Assembly (NCBI RefSeq): GCF_023065955.2
Contig: NW_026622852.1
Location: forward strand, 9,655,423 to 9,719,422
Length of the DNA stretch: 64,000 nt
Reading direction: 5' to 3'
Source of the DNA: Ursus arctos
Taxonomy: Eukaryota > Chordata > Mammalia > Carnivora > Ursidae
Positions 21,122-33,105 of the stretch are shown here, one piece after another. Made by a program: the position numbers and the translations under genes. Every line of letters begins with the position of its first letter. Position 1 is the first letter of the stretch. The notes beneath the pieces were generated by a model. That model ran no database searches. It was not told the origin of the DNA and saw only the letters and a list, made by a program, of their open reading frames with translations.

Positions 21122-22364
21122 AAAGGCTTAGTTTTATTCACCATACTCCTGTTACATTAAATCTCAAACTTATGCCAGTTTCAACTGGATGCAAAAAACA
21201 TTATATGTGGCTCCCACTGAGACAAATGCCAAGGACCTAGAGATGGTTAAGTCTCGAGTACCATCCTCGTGATAACTCAGGGTAACCCCAAAGCAGCAAA
21301 CAAGGAAGAGTGCAAAATGCAGCCGTGCAAGCTACGTCCAAGATGCAGAGGTCGGATCAGGAAGGCACAACGATTAGCTCCTCAGAAGGGGGGAGGGGGA
21401 AGGAATAAGAGGAGCGTTCTGGAAGTAGTAACACCTGAACTACGTGCCCAGAGGGCCAGCCGGGCATTCCCAGAGAGTAAGACACTCCAGGCGGAGTTGG
21501 TCAGGAGAGCAAGACCGCTCGGAGCCTCAGGTTCAAAGAACTCGCAGATCAGCGTAGGAGAACAGGAGTGACGTCTCCAAAGCCATGTTGAGAGGACACA
21601 CATGTAGTCCTCTTGGGATTAATTCTTTCATCGACTCCCTCAAGGGCGCCGAGAAGTGAAGGTCAAGGGAGGCGCAGGTGCGGGGAAGCAGGTGAAGGAA
21701 ACTGAAGCACAGTTTCCAGGTAAGCTCGGTGGATTTGAGGAAAGACGGGGGATGCAGAAGCCTTGGGCTCTCTCTCACACAGTTGCTCATTTTAATTCTG
21801 CTTTCAGGAAGGGGCAGAACCACCATCAAAATAAAACAAATAAATGAAAGTGCTCTCTGGTGAATTCCAGAAAGACATTTGCTCAAGCTTCTTTCGAAAT
21901 GTAATGCGCATGAGGCTCCCGTGACCTAAGCCAAGAGGGGAGACGGTTACTTCTGTTCTCTTTCGAATCCATTCATTTCTCTGGAGGCTGCAATGCCCAA
22001 GGTGATGGGTGAACAATGTTTGCCTGATGTGTCACATGGGTGAGTGCTTAAGTAGCGTGACAGTTCTTCCCAATCTGACCGGTGGATCATAGCTACGATG
22101 ATTTGTGAGATAGAAGTGAACTTCCAGATGATGTATTTCCCTGTGACAGTCCTTAATGTTGTATGGGCAATTCTCACATTCTGCTAGATATAATTAAGGA
22201 CTCGGTTAGCCCTTCAAACTAATAATGTCTTATTCTTATCTTTATTGTCCCATGACATTAATGCCATTTTTCTGGTTTAGAATCTTCATTTATTGCATTT
22301 TCTCTAGAGTGGGTATACTCAGGTACATTTGAGCTATTGATTGTCTATCTTTTCCCGTTTAAAT
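21122..22364. other. Unassigned; AT-balanced block 21880-22350
   Basis: No gene recognised. The 21260-21720 part is GA-rich with several CpGs but no island. The 21880-22350 part is free of repeats that I can recognise and could be conserved noncoding sequence, which needs an alignment to judge. Confidence 0.35.
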
Positions 22365-22450
22365 GGGGTCTGGACAAGCAGCGTTCTTGTCTCCTTTCAC
22401 TCAGAACAGTGCCTGGCCCATAGCAGAAGCTCCAGAAACACCCAGAATTC
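22365..22450 (+). mobile_element. L2 LINE terminal fragment
   Basis: Sense L2 tail: CTGGACAAGCAGCGTTCTTG, then AACAGTGCCTGGCCCATAGC and AGAAGCTCCAGAAACACC. Confidence 0.65.
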
Positions 22451-22469
22451 GGCAAAAGAAGAGCTATGG

Positions 22470-22950
22470 TAGACACGGAAGAGGTTGAGTTCTGGAGTCA
22501 GAAACCTGATCCAAATCCTAGTTTCACAGTTAACTAGTTGCATAAGCTTGGATGGACAAGTCACCTATTATCTGGGAGTCTCCGTTCCTTCATCTTTAGG
22601 TGGGATAAACCACTTCCTTCACCAGATAATGTATTGGTATGTGAAAGAATGAATATGAAAAAGCCTGGCCCCAGGGCGCCTGGGTGGCTCAGTCTTTAAG
22701 CGTCTGCCTTCGGCTCAGGGTGTGTTCCTGGCGTTCTGGGATCAAGCCCCACATCAGGCTCCTCTGCTATGAGCCTGCTTCTTCCTCTCCCACTCCCCTT
22801 ACTTGTGTTCCCTCTCTCTCTGGCTGTCTCTCTCTCTGTGTCAAATAAATAAATAAAATCTTAAAAAAAAAAAAAAGAAAAAGAAAAAGCCTGGCCCCAC
22901 TGTAGGGGATCAATAAATCCTAGTAGAACTGAAACTTTAAGCAGTGCTAA
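22470..22950 (+). mobile_element. MIR SINE, split by a young SINE
   Basis: Sense MIR: GAGTTCTGGAGTCAGAAACC, then AGTTGCATAAGCTTGGATGG and CGTTCCTTCATCTTTAGGTG. After the SINE at 22674-22882 it continues with TAGGGGATCAATAAATCCTA. Confidence 0.82.
22674..22882 (+). mobile_element. Can-SINE, young bear-type
   Basis: Plus strand inside a MIR. The perfect 17-base duplication GAAAAAGCCTGGCCCCA lies at 22657-22673 and 22883-22899. The CT part is expanded (GGCTGTCTCTCTCTCTGTGT). Confidence 0.97.
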
Positions 22951-23034
22951 AATTATTACCACCTAAATCTAGTTCTGGAATGTCATAGCCTAATAACAGT
23001 TGAACGTGGCTAAACATTTAGCTGGTACTATGTG

Positions 23035-23435
23035 ATTACAAAAGACCTCAAACTTCAGTCTGCTTTGGAATCTCATTAAAGTGCAGATCCCTGAGCTCTA
23101 CCCATGAAAATATGCATTCATAAGGACCAATATGGAAACTGGGACTCTGTATTTCTTTTTTTTTTTTAAGATGTATTTATTTTAGACAGAGAGAGAGCAC
23201 AGTGAGAGGGGCAGAAGGAGAGGGAGAGAGAATCTCAAGCAGACTCTGCACTGAGCGTGGAGCCTGACGTGGGGCTCAATCTCACTACCCGGAGAGGATG
23301 ACCTGAGCCGAAACCAAGAGTCAGACACTTAACTGACTGCACGACCCAGGCACCACTGGGACTCTGCATTTCTAACAAGCACCTTGGGTTGTTCTGATGC
23401 AGGTGGTCTATGGCCCAAACTTGGACAAAAATGAA
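23035..23435 (+). mobile_element. MER5-type hAT (Charlie) relic, split by a SINE
   Basis: Nonautonomous DNA transposon text: CAAACTTCAGTCTGCTTTGG, then ATTAAAGTGCAGATCCCTGA. After the SINE it continues GCATTTCTAACAAGCACCTT, GTTCTGATGCAGGTGGTCTA and CCCAAACTTGG, matching the MER5 order. The terminal inverted repeats are decayed. Confidence 0.7.
23157..23354 (-). mobile_element. Can-SINE, arctoid type
   Basis: Minus strand within the MER5-like element. The duplication ACTGGGACTCTGTATTTCT (23138-23156) returns as ACTGGGACTCTGCATTTCT (23355-23373). The head end reads CGACCCAGGCACC. Confidence 0.95.
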
Positions 23436-26355
23436 ACTAAGGGCAGCAGCATAATTTAATTGGCAAATTTAGATTAGGAGGTTAATAGCCCGTAGTCAAC
23501 CTACATCCTAAAATACAGAGGGCCAGAGAGTGGGAGGGAGATGGAAAACAAACAGGAAGGTTTTCACCAGCTCCCCCCACCCCTAACTTACAGCAGTTAT
23601 AGGATTCCGGTTGAATGGGGGTATTGTTCAAAGAATGAGGACATCTGTCCTGCTGGGGGTGACTGACCTAAAAATATTTCTAAGTGTTTGGATCTTACAA
23701 AAGGCCAAAACGCCTTTTTCTCTCCTGCTCCCTGGGCTACCACTACCACAGACAAGCCTTAAAGCCATGCTTATTTCAAAACAAATCTAATCCATACGTT
23801 TGTCTTGTTTAGACTTGTGTCAAAAATGTTTTTAGTGTTAAATTATAAGCAAGAAAACCCTTTTACCATGAAAACAGCAAGGAGGAATTCATCTACCTTT
23901 GGCAGATATATTTTAACAACAGATATTCAGAACTGAAAACAAGGGGCTAAAAAAGGGGGATAGGGAAAAAGAATGTTGCAACTCAACAGTAGTCAAGGAG
24001 GATTTTTCTATAGCTGCTTACACTTTCATCCGGGCCACAGCAAACATTCTCAACTGCTCTGAACTCCTAATTTACTGCTCTCGTGCACACATCCTTTTAC
24101 TATGGGCATATCAAAAGGGCACATTCTATTTAAGAGTAAACTAGTTTTGATACCTCATCACGATAGTTAGATTACTTTGAGCGACTTTTTAAGATAGAAA
24201 CTTTTTCATGCAAGAGACTTGCCTTTAATCACAAAGCAGCTACAGCAAGGCTATTTATGTTTATTTCTTGAGGATGAGCCAAACACATTAGGGAAGTAAG
24301 ACAGCTGCACAGTCCTGTAGGTCTGAATTTAGTCAATGCTTGTCCCTGGTTGTTTTCACAGTCAAAGCTAACATCATAAGAGCTTTAAAGACCAAAGACG
24401 ACCAAAGTATTTGTGTCACTGGGGACAGAATAGGTACTACCCATTGCCCAAAGCGGGCCTCTACCCTCCATGAGGGGAGAAGCTGAAGAGAGAGCAGAGG
24501 TAATCTGCCAAATCCTAGAAGAGAAAAAAACCCCACATTCTGATGGATTTTCCAAGCTGCCTTGAGGACAGAGGACATGTAGTGGGGACAGCAGAGGTTT
24601 GCACCCCTAACGTGCTGGGTTGAAATATCGACTCTCTGCTCTTGTCCGGCAATGTCCTTGAATGAGCCTTGAGTATCCTTCAAGGCTCATCTAGAATCCT
24701 TCTAGGGTTATTATTCTAAGTGGTGAAACAGATAATATATAAAAAGCTCAAAGCAGTGGCATACCAGGCTGGCTATGGAGAGGAGCTCTTCACCCAGGTG
24801 CAGGTAAAAAGTCGATACATTTCCAAAGAGAATTTAAAACCAATAATAAAACCCAGTAAAAGTTGACTTGTTTCTTGTTATTACAATCCACAAACAATTC
24901 TAAATGAGCCCAGTTACTGAATACTTCTCCTGCTGGGGGCAGGCAACTCGCACTGTGCCACTTCCCCCCGGAATGCAACTGGCTTAGTGACTGGTGCATA
25001 GTAGGTTCTCGGGAAATGCTAGTCCTCCCTTGACGGAAAGAGGCCAAATCTGTGTGAAAATAGATCTAACACAAGACAAGAGCCTTTGGGCGTGAATGTT
25101 ACTACGTCTCCAACTGAGCCCTAGTTAAGGACAGCTAGAAATGACATTTATGGGATTTTACAAAAACGATTTCTATAACCCAAGTGTTGACTGCCTTTAA
25201 GTGCTGTCTCTATTTTCACCCTACGCTTCACCTCTTCCACTCTGCAGACTAGCTACCCCAGAGGCATCAGTAAGCAATGGATTTTGTGATGTCTCAGGGA
25301 GATGGAGATGGTTTCTATCGCACACAAAGTATTTCTCTCCCAAACTCCCCGTTACACATCTCCATTTCCCCCAAATTCCTCTTGAGCTATCATCCAGTGT
25401 TGCCTCTCTACCCTTCCCCATGTAGACTTCAAGTCTCGTCGGGTTGTAGCTCCTAACTGTGGATCTTTCCTCTGCGCCTCCCTGTATCTCTCTCCGGTTT
25501 TAAGCAGACCCATTTAGATCCATTCCAGGTCCTTCCTGCTGTCTTCAAGACTGAGAAAGACCAGCAAACATCAGATCCTTCAGTCACCACGTGTTGATCT
25601 GAGTTAACAGTATATAAGAACGACAGCAACAAATCTTCTTTTTTTCCTGTTCACATGTGGAAATTTTTATATTTTGCCTTGGTGATCATTAATACCCAGA
25701 ACAGTAAGGGACAGAAAGAAAGACATTCCATTAACTTTATAATAAATCACCCAGTTGAGTTTTAGTTCATAAAATTAATTTGAAACACTCATAAAATAGC
25801 CCCGTGGCTGTTAGGAATCATACAGATACTTAGTTCTCTGCTTTTTACACTCATCTTCTCAAAAGACAAGCCTGAGAAAAACTAGAAACTTAAGCTTAAT
25901 ATTACATGTTGCTTCTATTTAAGAAAAATAAAAACTTTACAACAGCCCACACACAGATGAAACAGAAGCAACATTATAATAGAGTGGTAAAGAAGATGAG
26001 ATAATCAGGTAGAGGTCATTTTTAGCCTAACTCTCATTTTACAAAGTTAGAGCTCATGGTTGCTAACAGTAGGAACTACCTAAGCAGAAAAGTGATTTAC
26101 TGCAAAGCTATTGGGTAGCTCATAGCATCAACATGAAGACTGAAAAACAAAAACCAAAGAAATGGTCAGAAACCAAGGGAGTAGCCAAACGAGAGACAGT
26201 CAAAATCATTCCATGGGAATGGTTTTGGCCTCTGCCATTGGGGGAGCCAACACTGGACACTCATCATTACCCCACTGGACTCCTACATCCACCACCACGT
26301 AAATAATCACTGGCTGTCTTGGCATCTCTGTACCGTGCCTTCATGAGTCACAGTC
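23436..26355. other. Unassigned, partly AT-rich; hairpin at 24662-24690
   Basis: No gene recognised over nearly 3 kb. The 23780-24290 part is AT-rich and free of recognisable repeats, with a MEF2-like CTATTTATG (24252), so it is a candidate conserved noncoding block only. A weak L2-tail phrase (TGCATAGTAGGTTCTCGGGA) lies at about 24998. Frames reach 116 codons on the minus strand (24333-24683) without family features. Confidence 0.35.
24662..24690. repeat. Perfect 11-bp inverted repeat, 7-nt loop
   Basis: ATGAGCCTTGA (24662-24672) and TCAAGGCTCAT (24680-24690) are exact reverse complements. A second small one, CTAGAA-TCC-TTCTAG, follows directly at 24691-24705. Confidence 0.9.
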
Positions 26356-27345
26356 CTGTGGTCAATTAATCTCTGACAAAGGAGGCAAGACTATGCAATG
26401 GCAAACAGTCTCTTCAATAAACAGTGTTGGGAAAACTGGACAGCTACAAGCAAAAGAACAAAACTGGAGCAATCTCTTGTGTCAGATTAAAGACCTAAAA
26501 TAAGACACAAAGCCATAAAACTCCTAGAAGAAAACACAGGATATGGAGAAAAAGCAACCCAAATGCACTGTTGGTGGGAATATAAACTGGTACAACCACT
26601 ATGGAAACCAGAATGGAAGTTCCTCAAAAAATTAAAAATAGAAATATCACATAACCCAGTAATTTAACTACTGGGTATTTACCCAAAGAAAATGAAAACA
26701 CTAATTTAAAAAGATATATAACTGCTGTGTTTACTGCAGCAATATTCACAATAGCCAATATATGGAAGCAACTCAAGTGTAGCCTCATAGATGAATGGAT
26801 AAAGAAGATATGGTGTGTATACACACACACACACATGCACACGCACACACACACACACACACACGCACACACACAATGGAATATTATTCAGCCATAAAAA
26901 AGAATGAGATCTTGCCATTTGCAACAACTTGGATGGACCTAGAGGGTATAATGCTAAGTGACATAAGTCAGAGAAGGACAAACACCGTATGATTTCAGTT
27001 ATATGAGGAATCTAAAAAACAAAACAAACAAATAAACAAAAAACAGAAACAGACGTATAAATACAGAGAACTAACTGATGGTTATCAGAGGGAAGAGGGT
27101 GGGGGGATGAGAAAAACGAGTAAAGGGGAGTGGGAGACATGGGCTTCCGGTTGTGGAATGAGTAAGTCATGGGGATAAAAGGTACAGAAGAGGCTATATG
27201 GTCAGTGCTATTACAATATCACTGTGTGGTAACAGATGGTAGCTAGAGTTGTGATGAGCATAGCATAACTTATAGACTTGTCGAATCATTACACTGTACA
27301 TCTGAAAATAATGTAATATTGTATGTCAACCATACTTCACTAAAA
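26356..27345 (+). mobile_element. Older L1 3' part with internal deletion
   Basis: Sense L1 (L1MA-like). It opens with ORF2 text (GGTCAATTAATCTCTGACAA, then TCTTCAATAAACAGTGTTGG), jumps near 26545 from the EENTGY-type region straight to the ATGCACTGTTGGTGGGAATA block, and continues through AACTACTGGGTATTTACCCA, the MEYYSAIKKNE block (about 26876) and a 3' UTR ending ACTGTACATCTGAAAATAAT near 27317. The jump removes a few hundred bases of ORF2. A CA microsatellite (26820-26874) has grown within the coding part. It is dead and lacks a clear poly-A tail. Confidence 0.88.
26820..26874. repeat. (CA)n microsatellite inside L1
   Basis: About 27 CA units with TG and CG interruptions, just before the L1 ORF2 MEYYSAI block. 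Expansion at this L1 position starts from a native TG/TA/CA-rich patch. Confidence 0.96.
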
Positions 27346-29620
27346 TTAGATAAGTGAATAATAAGATCTACTTACTTGGGAAAAAAGAAAGAGTCAAAGT
27401 CCTAGGTTGGTATGCCCAACTGGATCAACTGTGGGTCACATTCCTAGGGGCACTGACTCCCTCACCGTAACACCTTACATGTACGTGACTGCCGAGGGGG
27501 TTTCTGCAGGTGTCCCAACCTGCAGGGTCAGAGAATCTCTGGGCTGGGGAGTAAGAGGCACATGGCCCAGGGCCTGGGTGAGGTGCAGTCAAATTGTACC
27601 TGCATGAATCTGGTCAAAGGCCCCCACATCTGGCCATCTTTTTCAACAGTGGCTAAGGAGGCCAAGAGGATTTAAAATGTCAACCAGAATGTGGTTTTTT
27701 CACATATTCCAATATTAACATCCATGATATTGGGTTTTTCAAAATATGGCAAGATCACAATAAGCCCTATTGGGATGCCTTGGCCCTTTCAACAATTTAA
27801 AACCCTAACTCTAAGCAATCAATCCCGCATCCGTTTTGTACATATTAACAACAGAACAATCAGCAAATGACTAGGAGCCAGAGGAAGAAAATGAAAATCG
27901 TCACTGATAAATAGCTTTTCACATAAATAAAAGTCATTCTACAATATCATTTTTCTGACTCTGTTGAAGCTATCAAAGTTCAGTGAAACGTGATTCACAG
28001 GCAAAATACAATGTTTTAATGGTCAGCAGACTGATAGCTATAACACTTAAAACTGTAAATGACAGTAACAGTCAAAGTAAGGCTTCTAAGAGCAGAAATA
28101 AAATTCATAGTAAAAAAAAGAAGCAGCTTCACTGCTAAGTACCTAATGGAGCAGAGTTTTAAAGATCTTCTCTCAAGACTGTCTCTAAGGACACGCTTGC
28201 CCAATTATTTACGTTAACTCCACCCTAACCCGAGAAATCCTATACCACAGAAGTGTCACCAAGGAATTAAAGGAAAAAAATAAAGAATTGATGGCACACA
28301 GCTACACGATCAGTTACTGTTCCCAATCAGATAATTACACCTTAGCGGCTCGCACAAGCTAATCAAACAAACATTTGTTGACTGATAAGTAAATGGCTGA
28401 GAAAGTCACAAGGAAAACCATGACCCCCTTTGGGCTGCACAGTTACGGTATTTCTCTGTCAGACTATGTTAATATATGGGCCACTATACAGACGTGCTCG
28501 GATTTGACCTTAAAAATAAAGACCAATTTTTCTTAACTGTAAGATAACAACATCAATAGTAACGAGTTTACTAAACACGGAGGCGCAAGACAAGGCGTAT
28601 TTGTAAGGGAAGCTTGTGGAAATGGCGGTGTCTCTTGTTGAAGTGTACCCTTGGAAGCACGTGTTCTTTCAGACAAATCATGGCAAACTGGCCATGCAAT
28701 CTAGAGTACTTTCGGGTAGAATGGATAGAGGGAGATGATATCCTACAGAGCCGTACACACACTGGGGATGTATGATCCCCAAATAATATCAACTCCAAAA
28801 GCTTATGTTAGAAGTAATCTTAGAACTTAATTATCCCAATGACCCAATTGAGGGATTGGCTTAAAACAACCGCTAGAAAATGGTACTCATAGAAGTCTCT
28901 GGCAGAAAGAAAATGTGGGTATGGTATAGGAAGGTCGAAAGATCTTGAGAACACGCAAGTAAATCTCTTTCCCAACTTTCCCCAAGGAAACCAGCAGAAA
29001 ATAGTTATAGGAATAAGATTCACAGTGAAATATGTTAAAGAAAATTGGAACACCATTCAGCCTTGAGGAAAGACAATGACAGTGAACTTCAAGAGGTTTT
29101 TTCTCTCTCAGGGTATGATCCATTTCTAACCCACAAAAGGAAAAATTTTAAATGATAAGATTTCATTCTCTTTTTCATTCTATTTAAATTACAAAGCAGA
29201 GAGAAATGTCCTGAAAGGAAAAGAAAATGAAATAGGCTCCTGAGGGAATGTAGCTAAACTCACTCATTCTGTGGAGATATTTGAAAAGCAGCCTGATTTA
29301 AGTGTAGCCTAAAGGCAAGAATGGCTGGACCACCTCCAAGACCCCATCAGTCTGGTATCAAACACATCAGCGCTCTCATCAAGTCTTTCATGTGCCTCAG
29401 AAGAATTCAGGAAGTTCACTGATTTTAAAGGTCAAAGTTAAGGAGTCCAAGAATTCTATCTATACCATTGCCAAGAACCTCAGAGTGTATGAATGGTTTT
29501 TAAAGATGGTTGAACAGCTTCATGAGGGACAGAGGAAAAGAAAATGTGTTGGTGAAGCCTCATGTTCTTTCTAAACATTTCTGTAAATAACTAAATAACT
29601 GTATCCCTTTCCTTGAGGTC
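27346..29620. other. Unassigned sequence
   Basis: No gene or confident repeat in about 2.3 kb. Composition is AT-leaning (27640-28560 especially). Frames are all under 80 codons. I see no splice-bounded open segment that I trust. Confidence 0.4.
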
Positions 29621-29634
29621 TGAGGTTTGATTTT

Positions 29635-29826
29635 TTTTTAAAAAGATTTTATTTATTTGACAGAGATAGAGACAGCCAGCGAGAGAGGGAACACAAGCAG
29701 GGGGAGTGGGAGAGGAAGAAGCAGGCTCATAGCGGAGGAGCCTGATGTGGGGCTCGATCCCATAACGCCGGGATCACGCCCTGAGCCGAAGGCAGACGCT
29801 TAACCGCTGTGCCACCCAGGCGCCCC
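29635..29826 (-). mobile_element. Can-SINE, young bear-type
   Basis: Minus strand with GACAGCCAGCGAGAGAGGGA and GCCACCCAGGCGCCCC. The perfect duplication TGAGGTTTGATTTT lies at 29621-29634 and 29827-29840. Confidence 0.97.
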
Positions 29827-29840
29827 TGAGGTTTGATTTT

Positions 29841-31769
29841 AACCTAGCTACAAATCTAACAAACTAGCTCATAACTATTTCATGGATGCTGGCAGAAGAC
29901 ACGAGATCTCTGGGTTAGAGACAAAGGACTTCACTCACGGCAAAGCATGCAGTATGAGCATTAGTATTTGGCATCCGTCACTTGCCCTCCAAATCCCACA
30001 GAGGAACTGAGGCCCAGAGGGATGCCTGCACACAGTGGTAGCACTACTGGCGAGGAACACGGAGCTGGGGGAACTCGCTATTCCATTGGCAGCAAGCCTC
30101 CACTTCGTCCCAGAGGCAGACATTACTTCACCCCTCAAGGCTGCTCACTGCAAATACAGCCCTGAGAAATGGCCCGGGTATCAAGTGATCTTGGCCTTGC
30201 TTTCTTGGTCTACTCAGCAAGACGTGTAGGAATACAGGACACCTATGAAGACTCTCCCCCATGATTTCCTCTCACTATCCCATTCTCTTACCTGCTCTTC
30301 CTTCCTCTCCTGAAACTGTGAAGAAAAGGAAACTCCACTGAATGGACTCCGACACTTCCCACAGCCTAGCCCATCACATCTTTAAGGACTGTGGCCTGAA
30401 GAAAACCCCTCAAACTCAGAATTTCTTCTACCATTTCAGATTCTGAGAAATCAGTGTCATCCTCTTCTATGACCACCCAAGAGGCAAGGTAGCTGTTCTT
30501 TGTTCTCTTGGTTTCCTTAAAAACTAGCTGTCTGCAGTTTTAATCTGCAACCTCTTTGGTGTCTAACTCTCCTTATTGTCATGACTTATACGACACCATA
30601 TACAGATGCCCCTAAAGATTCATTTTCTTACTCTGTCACTCATCAAGACCCTGTATCCATAGGCATTTCTGAGAAGGATGAATTTCAGTAAACAAAACAT
30701 TGAATTATTAAAGCATGAGGGTTCCATTTCAGCATCAGGGCTGGCCCAACACATCCCATTTTCTGCCAGTTTTATCTTCACATAAACTGTTCACAAGAGC
30801 CGCGATCAATAATGTTTACATCTTGGGTCAGGGAAAATTCCTACCCACCAGCCATAATGGCACTCTCTTTACACAAGAAAGTATAATAAAAGCAAGTAAA
30901 AGTGATGTCATTGTAGAGAAATTTTTGAATTCATTCTCATTTATTTGGTTAGAAAGTTAATCGCTTGCAAGCCTGACCACTTTAGCTATTAATGATGTTA
31001 CTTCACATGAAACTGTTGGCAACCCAGCTCACGGGGAACACTGACCTGCAATTAACAACTACTGAAACCTTCAGAGCGTAGCCAATAGAAATTTTCATAA
31101 AAACATTTCCTGACTGGATTGGTTTTGGTCTCAGCATTTTAAGGTTAATTTGGAGAGAGTACCCAAGAACCTGTAACTGAGATTTTTTTTTTTTAAAGTC
31201 TTACAAGCATTTGAAGTATTGCTAAGAAAACGATTTGATTCTTAGCTTCTGACAAACACACACCCACAGGCACAAACACACAAGACATTTCCTTGTGTAA
31301 CTCTTACACTTGAATGAGAGAGTTTATCACATTTGCTCCGCTTCTCCACCAACCAGATGCTTGTGTAATGCTTATGGGGGGACGGAAGAGGGGCAACCCC
31401 AGGGGCAGGCCCTCTTCCGCAATGTGTTTGAAAAAAGTGAATTCAGCAAATGATAGGTCCACTATTTCTCCTACCTCTACATTAGGAAGCTCCCAAGTTT
31501 AGTCACACAGCTACTGAAGAGGCACAAGGTACGTACGCTGATTGGCTGCCTCTGTTTCTCCCTTTCTCTCAATATCTAATGTTCTTTGATCTCTCTGATT
31601 TAAATATTCCCAGATCACACTCATTATTTATGGGTCATGGAGAGGTAGGAAGGGAATCAGTAGTATTCCCATGGGAAGAACCTTTTACAGTGGGGGTTCC
31701 TGGGGTTTATGCTGCCATTTATCAGAATCTCTCCACATGGGGGCACTATGCTGTGTTCTGGTGGTTTAA
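29841..31769. other. Unassigned sequence
   Basis: No gene recognised. There is a short CA-rich patch at about 31254-31283. The 30955-31190 part is repeat-free and AT-leaning. Frames reach 81 codons. Confidence 0.4.
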
Positions 31770-31915
31770 ATTCTTCTAATTCTCACAACAGTCCTCTGAA
31801 TGTTTTCTAATAGCGGAAGAATCAGATGCTGAGAGGGTATAAATGCCTTGCCCAGGGACCCAAGTGTAAGATTCCAAAGCCCATGCTCTGTCCACAGACT
31901 ATGCTATAAAGGTCC
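31770..31915 (-). mobile_element. MIR SINE
   Basis: Antisense MIR: CTAATTCTCACAACAGTCCT, then GATGCTGAGAGGGTATAAAT, GCCTTGCCCAGGGACCCAAG and CCAAAGCCCATGCTCTGTCC. Confidence 0.75.
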
Positions 31916-31950
31916 ACCTTTGGATCTTTGGGCCACCTTCAAAGGTGGCC
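31908..31950. repeat. Pair of small palindromes
   Basis: AAAGGT-CC-ACCTTT (31908-31921) is followed by GGCCACCTT-CA-AAGGTGGCC (31931-31950), both exact inverted repeats with 2-base centres. They share the CACCTT/AAGGTG core. Confidence 0.88.
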
Positions 31951-32346
31951 TAAGAGCCATTTCTTAGAACTTGAACCATTACTTCAAGGAGGACGCTGTC
32001 CATTTGTTCCTTGCGATAAGACTTAAACAGAAGAATATTAGCATAAATTGCATTGAAAAAAAAATTGGCATAGACAAGTTGATCATGATCCACTGACACA
32101 GGGAGCTGGGAAATGGGTGGGCGCCCCACCTTTCAGAGTACTGACAAGGGCGACAGCAACGGCCCATCTTAAGTTGTTTACAGAAAACACAGGAAACCAT
32201 TTTTCTTCCAAGGTCAACTGATCCAAAGGAAAAAAGGGAATCAAGAGAATACTAATTGCTAAGATTTAATGTACTGATATTTTTGTGCTTAACTTCATTC
32301 AAGTGCTTTAAATTAGGTAAATAAAACTAAGATCAGAAAAAGTGAG
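31951..32346. other. Unassigned sequence
   Basis: No gene or repeat recognised. AT-rich from 32220. Confidence 0.4.
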
Positions 32347-32562
32347 GAGTGACTGGGTGGCTCAGTTGGTCGAGCCTCCAAGTCTTGGTTTCCACTCAGG
32401 TCATGTTTTCAGGGTCATGAGACCGAGCCCCGCGTCAGGCTCTACACTGAGTATGGAACCTGCTTGAGATTCTCTCTCTCCCTCTCCTTCTGCCCCTCCC
32501 CCACGCCTCACCCATTCCCCAGTCCACTTATGCACTGTCTCTCTCTAAAATACAAAAACAAA
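32347..32562 (+). mobile_element. Can-SINE, old subfamily
   Basis: Plus strand with a diverged head (GAGTGACTGGGTGGCTCAG) and the old body AAGTCTTGGTTTCCACTCAG. The long CT-rich part runs to ACTGTCTCTCTCTAAAATAC. The duplication is not clear. Confidence 0.9.
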
Positions 32563-32696
32563 AAAGAAAAAGTCAAGCACAATTTTTTCCTTGGAAAAAT
32601 AAATGTTTTCCTCAAACTATTTATAAAATTACGAACAATAAAACTCCATTTCACTAATTCTTTAGCTCCATGGGCAGTTAAAAAATTGGTGTTGGT

Positions 32697-32890
32697 GGGG
32701 CGCCTGGGTGGCTCAGGCATTAAGTGTCTGCCTTTGGCTCAGGGCGTGATCCTGGCGTTCTGGGATCGAGCCCCACATCAGGCTCCTCCGCTGGAAGCCT
32801 GCTTCTTCCTCTCCCATTCCCCCTGTTTGTGTTCCCTCTCTCACTGGCTGTCTCTCTCTGTCAAATGAATAAATAAAATCTTAAAAAAAA
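32697..32890 (+). mobile_element. Can-SINE, young bear-type
   Basis: Plus strand, GGGGCGCCTGGGTGGCTCAG head, ending TCACTGGCTGTCTCTCTCTG before the tail. AAATTGGTGTTGG flanks both sides (near 32683 and 32891). Confidence 0.96.
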
Positions 32891-32902
32891 AAATTGGTGT
32901 TG

Positions 32903-33105
32903 GGGTGGGTGAAGAAGAAAGGGGAAATAGTAAGAGAGAGGGGCAAGGGAGGCAGCAGTGGGGAGAAGGGAGTAAGAGGAATGTAGGAATAAAGGAGAAA
33001 CACATTTAAAGGGGAGAAAAGAAGAGGGTGTATCAGAAGGAGAGAACAGGAGAAAAAAACCAAGAAACAAACAAATGAAAAGAAAAGCTGAAGGGAAGGA
33101 AACTC
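32903..33105. repeat. Purine-rich low-complexity tract
   Basis: About 200 bases almost wholly A and G on the plus strand (for example GAAGAAGAAAGGGGAAATAG), with only scattered pyrimidines. It begins right after the young SINE's 3' duplication. Confidence 0.85.

Noticed and set aside
32881..33070. Two overlapping minus-strand frames rich in Phe, Leu, Ser and Pro
   Set aside because: They are the complement of the purine-rich tract; composition alone keeps them open.
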